DNA of 32,744 nucleotides from positions 1 to 32,744 of the forward strand of contig JAOAPQ010000870.1 of the NCBI GenBank assembly GCA_025462965.1. The letters are read 5' to 3'. This document shows, one piece after another, positions 27,755 to 32,744 of this stretch. Each line of letters begins with the position of its first letter. Position 1 is the first letter of the stretch. This stretch comes from Bryobacterales bacterium (GTDB lineage: Bacteria; Acidobacteriota; Terriglobia; Bryobacterales; Bryobacteraceae). The position numbers were made by a program, and so were the translations under genes. Below the pieces are notes generated by a model. It was not told the origin of the DNA, searched no databases, and worked only from the letters and a program-made list of their open reading frames with translations.

Positions 27755-27906
27755 GCCCAGCACCCCAGGGCAGCTTTAATGCCAGTTCGAGTTTTGGACG
27801 CGGCCCCTCTACTTGTAGACTGCTGGGGCTCGCCGCGGCCCGATTTCGCCCAGCGCCAGAGAAACCCGCGTGGCAAAGCGCGTGCAAATTCCTCGAACGG
27901 CTCTAT

Positions 27907-28503
27907 ATGCCTTATCATTCAATCCGGCGAACCCTGGCACTAGCGTGCCTACTGATGGCAGCGCTCGCGACTGCGCTTTCCGCTCAGTACGCGATGACAA
28001 TTCCGGCCGGTTCTTACATTCTGGTGCGTCTGAATCAGACCATCGATTCCAGGACGGCCGATGAAGGTCGAGTGTACAGCGCCACGATCGACCAGGACGT
28101 TCTCGATATCCACGGTAACGTGGCGATCCCGAAAGGTTCTCCGGCTGAGGTACTCGTGCGCCAGGTGGCGCCAAAAGACGAGCTTGTCCTCGATCTTCAG
28201 TCGGTTATCGTAGGCGGGCGCAGGTATTTCGTCAACACGGATGACGTCGAGATAGCACGGACACGGGCGGGAATCGGCAAGAATGCCCGCACGGCGAAAC
28301 TCGTGGGAGGCGGCGCGATATTCGGAACGATCCTGGGCTCGATAACAGGCGGCGGTAAGGGCGCCGCGGTGGGCGCCGTGGCCGGCGCGGCGGGTGGAGG
28401 GGCTCTGCAGACAGTTACTCGGGGAAAGGCTGTCAGGGTGCCGGCGGAAACGGTGGTGACGTTCCACCTGGAACGCCCGCTCAGGCTGTACCTCGTCGAG
28501 TAG
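27907..28503 (+). CDS. Secreted hypothetical protein with C-terminal glycine-zipper-like region
   Basis: Signal peptide MPYHSIRRTLALACLLMAALATALSAQ; ILVRLNQTIDSRTADEGRVYSATIDQDV; GGGAIFGTILGSITGGGKGAAVGAVAGAAGGG. Start ATG 27907. Confidence 0.65.
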   Translation: MPYHSIRRTLALACLLMAALATALSAQYAMTIPAGSYILVRLNQTIDSRTADEGRVYSATIDQDVLDIHGNVAIPKGSPAEVLVRQVAPKDELVLDLQSVIVGGRRYFVNTDDVEIARTRAGIGKNARTAKLVGGGAIFGTILGSITGGGKGAAVGAVAGAAGGGALQTVTRGKAVRVPAETVVTFHLERPLRLYLVE

Positions 28504-28509
28504 CGGTCT

Positions 28510-29439
28510 TTATCGCTTGCGGAGCCGGACGCGCTTCACGAAATGTCCCGAACCCTTTTCGAGGATCAGATGGGCGCGCTCGCGCGTAGGGCGGATATTT
28601 TCTTTGAGATTGGGGGAGTTGATGGCGTGCCAGATGCCGCGCGCCGTTGTAATCTTTTCGTCTTCGCTGAGGCCGGCGTAGCGGTGGAAGTAAGATCCTT
28701 CATGCCGGAATACGGTGGCGCAGAGGGTGAGGAATCGCTCCACATACCAACGCTCGATGGCTTCCTCTTCCGCATCCACGTAGATCGAGAAATCGAAGTA
28801 GTCCGAAACGAACAGGCGACTTGGCCGTGCGCCGCCCGATTGCAACACGTTTAAGCCTTCCAGAATCAGGATGTCCGGACGGCGAATTACCTGGAACTTG
28901 CCGTCGGCAACGTCATAGATCAGGTGGGAATATGTCGGTACCCTCAGCTCGGGACTACCGGCCTTGACATCCGCGAGGAAGGACAGCAGAGCCCGGAGAT
29001 CATAACTCTCCGGGAACCCTTTCCGCTCAAGCAATCCCGCGGATCGAAGAGTCTCGTTGGGATAGAGGAAGCCGTCCGTTGTCACCAGTTCCACGTGGGG
29101 ATGGTCCGGCCAGCGGCTCAACAGGATTTGCAGAACGCGTGAAATGGTGCTCTTGCCCGCGGCCACGCTCCCCGCTATTCCGATGATGAAGGGAGCCCTG
29201 GGTGTGATTCCGCCAAGAAAGGTGTCCGTTGCGTTATGCAACCCATGCGTCGCCGCAACATACAAATTCAGCAGCCGCGATAAAGGGAGATAAATGTCCT
29301 CCACTTCTTGCAGTGAAATCTTCTCATTGATACCTCGCACCGCCGAGAGTTCGGCCTCTTCCAGCAGGAGCGGCGTGTTGGCGCGCAGCTTGCGCCACTC
29401 TTCGCGGCTGAACGATAGATACGGATCGGGTCGAGACAT
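28510..29439 (-). CDS. coaA: Type I pantothenate kinase
   Basis: [29 protein letters not shown] (Walker A), [66 protein letters not shown]. Confidence 0.95.
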   Translation of the reverse strand: MSRPDPYLSFSREEWRKLRANTPLLLEEAELSAVRGINEKISLQEVEDIYLPLSRLLNLYVAATHGLHNATDTFLGGITPRAPFIIGIAGSVAAGKSTISRVLQILLSRWPDHPHVELVTTDGFLYPNETLRSAGLLERKGFPESYDLRALLSFLADVKAGSPELRVPTYSHLIYDVADGKFQVIRRPDILILEGLNVLQSGGARPSRLFVSDYFDFSIYVDAEEEAIERWYVERFLTLCATVFRHEGSYFHRYAGLSEDEKITTARGIWHAINSPNLKENIRPTRERAHLILEKGSGHFVKRVRLRKR

Positions 29440-29558
29440 CGATGCGATGCAGAGTGTACCATCTCGCGAACAGCTGGCAACAGAAGTGCAGAAAAATTGG
29501 GTTACGACCGCGGTCCCCTGCCCTGCGGCACGGGCGGGAATAGTGGAGGAAACGTGAT

Positions 29559-32159
29559 ATGGATATCAATCGCCTTACCGAGAAAACACAGGAAGCGCTC
29601 CAGGCGGCACAAAGCGAAGCCGTCCGCCGGAGCCATCAGCAGGTCGATGTGGAGCATCTACTCTTTGCCCTTCTTGCGCAGGAGGGCGGCCTCGCGACAT
29701 CCATTCTCAAGCGAGCAGGTGTCAATATCGATACGCTCAGGGCCCGGCTCGAGCAGGAGTTGGATCGTCTCCCGAAGGTGACCGGTCCTACCGGCACGCC
29801 GGACCAGATCTATGTAACGCCGAGGCTCAATAAACTTTTCACCAAAGCCGAGGATGAGGCGAAACGCCTGAAGGACGACTTCATCTCCGTCGAGCACTTC
29901 CTTCTCGCGGCCGCCGATGAATCGAAGGTGTTCAAAGAACTCGGCATCACCCGCGACCGCCTGATGCAGGCCCTCCGCGAAGTGCGGGGCAGCCAGCGCG
30001 TCACCAGCAAGAATCCCGAGGCCACCTACGAGTCTTTAGAGAAATATGGTCGGGATCTCACAAAAATGGCGGCGACAGGCAAACTCGATCCCGTCATCGG
30101 CCGTGATGAAGAAATCCGCCGCGTTATTCAGGTACTCTCGCGCCGCACGAAGAACAATCCGGTTCTCATCGGCGACCCCGGCGTCGGCAAGACCGCCATT
30201 GTGGAAGGTCTGGCGCAAAGAATTGTCCGGGGCGACGTCACCGAGGGCCTGAAAAATAAACGCATTGTTGCGCTCGACATGGGCGCGCTCATCGCCGGCG
30301 CTAAGTTCCGCGGCGAATTCGAAGAACGGCTAAAGGCTGTTCTGAAAGAGGTTCAGGATGCGCAAGGTGAGATCATTCTGTTCATCGACGAGCTTCACAC
30401 TGTGGTTGGGGCCGGCAAAGCGGAAGGATCCATGGACGCCGGCAACCTGCTGAAGCCCATGCTCGCGCGCGGCGAACTGCATTGCATCGGAGCTACAACG
30501 CTCGATGAGTTTCGCAAGTACATCGAGAAGGACGCCGCACTCGAACGCCGGTTTCAGCCAGTCATGGTCGACCAGCCCAGCGTGGAAGATACGATCTCGA
30601 TTCTTCGCGGCCTGAAAGACCGCTATGAACTGCACCACGGCGTGCGTATTAAAGACGCCGCGCTGGTCAGCGCCGCCGTGCTCTCGGACCGCTACATTTC
30701 CGATCGCTTTCTGCCCGACAAAGCCATCGATCTGGTGGACGAGGCGGCCGCAAAGCTGCGCGTGGAAATTGACTCCATGCCGGCTGCCCTGGATGAAATC
30801 CTCAGGCGGATTATGCAGTTGGAGATTGAGCGTGAGGCACTGAAGAAGGAGAAGGACGCCGCCTCGCGTGAACGGCTCGGCAAGATTGAAGCGGAGATAG
30901 CCAACTTGCGCGCGGAGAGCGATGAGCTAAAGGCCCGCTGGCAACTCGAAAAGGAAGCGGTTCAGCGGGTGCGAACACTGCGTGAGCAGATCGACCAGGT
31001 GAAGATCGAAATTGAGCAAGCCGAGCGCGCCTACGATCTGAACCGCGCCGCCGAGCTCAAATACGGCAAGCTCCGCGAACTTACCGCGAAACTCGCAGAG
31101 ATCGAATCGGTCGCGTCCAGCGGCAATAAGCTGCTCAAGGAGGAAGTCGACGAAGAGGATATCGCGCAGGTGGTCAGCCGCTGGACCGGTGTGCCGGTTG
31201 CGCGCCTGCTCGAGGGAGAAATGGAGAAGCTGCTCCACCTGGAGGAAGAACTGCACCAACGCGTGATCGGCCAGGAAGAAGCGGTGTCCGCGGTAGCGGA
31301 AGCTGTCATCCGCGCCCGTTCCGGGCTGAAAGATCCCAACCGCCCGATCGGCAGCTTCATCTTTTTGGGACCGACCGGCGTCGGCAAGACCGAGCTAGCG
31401 CGCGCACTCGCGGAATATCTATTCGACGACGAACACAACATGGTCCGGATCGATATGTCCGAGTATCAGGAAAAACACACTGTGGCGCGGTTGGTCGGCG
31501 CGCCTCCGGGATACGTGGGCTTTGAAGAGGGCGGTCAGTTAACGGAGGCGATCCGGCGCAAGCCCTATTCGGTGGTCCTGTTCGATGAAATTGAAAAGGC
31601 GCATCCGGACGTTTTCAACGTCATGCTGCAGATCCTGGACGATGGCCGCCTGACCGACGGCCAGGGCCGGACCGTAAACTTCAAGAATACGATCCTGATC
31701 ATGACATCCAACGTGGGCAGTCACCGCATCCTGGAATACCGGGGTGCCTTCGAAGGACGCGCCTACGAAAACATGAAGAATGCAGTGATGGAGGAACTCC
31801 GCGCAGGTTTCCGTCCCGAGTTCCTGAACCGGATCGACGACATCATCGTGTTCCACGCGCTAACTGAGGAACACCTGAAGCAGATCGTAGACATCCAGCT
31901 CTCCAACCTGAGGCAGAGATTGGCCGACCGCCACATCCAGCTGACGCTGACGGACGCGGCCCGCACTTACCTGGTCAAAACGGGCTACGACCCGGTTTAC
32001 GGAGCGCGGCCGCTCAAGCGCGCAATCCAGAAGTCCGTGGAGACGCGACTTGGGCGCCTGATTATTTCAAGACAGGTACACGATGGGGAAGAGGTGGTCG
32101 TAGACTACGACCCGGGCAAGGACGAACTGGTCTTCCAGCCAATGCCGGTATTGGCCTGA
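29559..32159 (+). CDS. clpB: ATP-dependent disaggregase ClpB (Hsp104 family)
   Basis: N-terminal Clp repeat, [18 protein letters not shown] and [14 protein letters not shown] Walker A motifs, long middle coiled coil, [26 protein letters not shown] upstream. Confidence 0.97.
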   Translation: MDINRLTEKTQEALQAAQSEAVRRSHQQVDVEHLLFALLAQEGGLATSILKRAGVNIDTLRARLEQELDRLPKVTGPTGTPDQIYVTPRLNKLFTKAEDEAKRLKDDFISVEHFLLAAADESKVFKELGITRDRLMQALREVRGSQRVTSKNPEATYESLEKYGRDLTKMAATGKLDPVIGRDEEIRRVIQVLSRRTKNNPVLIGDPGVGKTAIVEGLAQRIVRGDVTEGLKNKRIVALDMGALIAGAKFRGEFEERLKAVLKEVQDAQGEIILFIDELHTVVGAGKAEGSMDAGNLLKPMLARGELHCIGATTLDEFRKYIEKDAALERRFQPVMVDQPSVEDTISILRGLKDRYELHHGVRIKDAALVSAAVLSDRYISDRFLPDKAIDLVDEAAAKLRVEIDSMPAALDEILRRIMQLEIEREALKKEKDAASRERLGKIEAEIANLRAESDELKARWQLEKEAVQRVRTLREQIDQVKIEIEQAERAYDLNRAAELKYGKLRELTAKLAEIESVASSGNKLLKEEVDEEDIAQVVSRWTGVPVARLLEGEMEKLLHLEEELHQRVIGQEEAVSAVAEAVIRARSGLKDPNRPIGSFIFLGPTGVGKTELARALAEYLFDDEHNMVRIDMSEYQEKHTVARLVGAPPGYVGFEEGGQLTEAIRRKPYSVVLFDEIEKAHPDVFNVMLQILDDGRLTDGQGRTVNFKNTILIMTSNVGSHRILEYRGAFEGRAYENMKNAVMEELRAGFRPEFLNRIDDIIVFHALTEEHLKQIVDIQLSNLRQRLADRHIQLTLTDAARTYLVKTGYDPVYGARPLKRAIQKSVETRLGRLIISRQVHDGEEVVVDYDPGKDELVFQPMPVLA

Positions 32160-32163
32160 GGGA

Positions 32164-32196
32164 GCCGGCGCCGCCTTTCGAAAAGGAAGCGCCGGC
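32164..32196. terminator. Hairpin between convergent clpB and TonB-receptor genes (probable bidirectional terminator)
   Basis: GCCGGCGC (32164-32171) / GCGCCGGC (32189-32196) with inner CCTTT/AAAGG stem and CGA loop. Confidence 0.7.
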
Positions 32197-32213
32197 CCTG
32201 TTTCCCAGTCCGG

Positions 32214-32744
32214 TTAGAACTGAACGCGCAGTGAGAACTGAATGTGGCGCTCGCTGCCGGGAGCGGTCCCAGTGACCTTGCCGAAGTTAGCGTCCTGCAG
32301 GTTGTTGTCCGGCGCACTGTATTGCGCCGTATTCGCGATGTTGAAGCTTTCCGCGCGGAACTGCGCCTTGAAGCGCTCCGTGATCCGGAAATCCTTAAAC
32401 AAGGAGAAATCCAAGGTGCGGGTCGCCGGCGCGTTGTTGCTCTGCAGGCCAATGTTGCCGCCCGTTAGCGGAGCGGGGGTTGTTACGCCCGAGATGTCGA
32501 ACCAGTGATCCGGATTGCGTCCGTTGGCGGGCGCGGCGTTCGGATCCTTGCCCGACACCACGTCCGGCCGGCAGGCGTTCCAAACGCCCTGGCAGGCGTT
32601 GGAGCGAAGCGTGTAGGGAGCACCCGTATGCAGCGTGAGGATGCCATTGGTTTGCCAGTTGCCGAGGACCATATCCATGGCGCGGTTCATACTCGCGCCA
32701 TAGGCCTTCCCCTTACCGAACGGGAGCTCATAGGTGAAGCCAGT
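32214..32744 (-). CDS. TonB-dependent receptor (Oar-like), C-terminal part, truncated by window end
   Basis: GNWQTNGILTLHTGAPYTLRSNACQG...RTLDFSLFKDFRITERFKAQFRAESFNIANTAQYSAPDNNL...IQFSLRVQF; frame stays open to the window end. Confidence 0.88.
   Translation of the reverse strand, partial: TGFTYELPFGKGKAYGASMNRAMDMVLGNWQTNGILTLHTGAPYTLRSNACQGVWNACRPDVVSGKDPNAAPANGRNPDHWFDISGVTTPAPLTGGNIGLQSNNAPATRTLDFSLFKDFRITERFKAQFRAESFNIANTAQYSAPDNNLQDANFGKVTGTAPGSERHIQFSLRVQF

Noticed and set aside
1-32744. CRISPR array, tRNA/rRNA, transposase, integrase, toxin-antitoxin or known anti-phage operon
   Set aside because: I looked for direct repeats with regular spacers, tRNA T-arm patterns and mobile-element or defence domains and found none I could support. 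The DUF3800 gene alone is not enough to call a defence system.

Overview
The window looks like an ordinary chromosomal segment from an Acidobacteriota genome, probably Solibacter/Bryobacter-like. That placement is inferred from a TIGR03437-type C-terminal domain, large Oar-like TonB-dependent receptors and a pro-kumamolisin S53 protease. I had no database search. From left to right it holds: the pheT 3' end; a small membrane ORF converging on a DUF3800 gene broken by one in-frame TGA; an ORF-poor stretch; a co-directional minus-strand block (S53 protease, TIGR03437-domain secreted protein, Oar-like TonB receptor, MGT/UGT-type glycosyltransferase); divergent iscU-like and mutT-like genes; a secreted hypothetical protein; skp/ompH and bamA; an M48 protease; a decayed TonB-receptor remnant; an Old Yellow Enzyme and an aldo/keto reductase; an Lhr-type helicase; a bacterial zf-UBP protein; alpha-glucan phosphorylase; a glycine-zipper secreted protein; coaA; clpB; and the 3' end of another TonB receptor. 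I saw no rRNA, tRNA, CRISPR array, transposase or phage module. The best candidates for something under-described are non-coding: a roughly 75-bp imperfect dispersed repeat (two copies), a 3 x 20-bp tandem repeat after iscU, a hairpin positioned to mask a glycosyltransferase RBS, and a long hairpin upstream of the M48 gene. The S53/TIGR03437/TonB receptor block is the most interesting protein-coding arrangement. I do not see convincing evidence for a dramatic new system.
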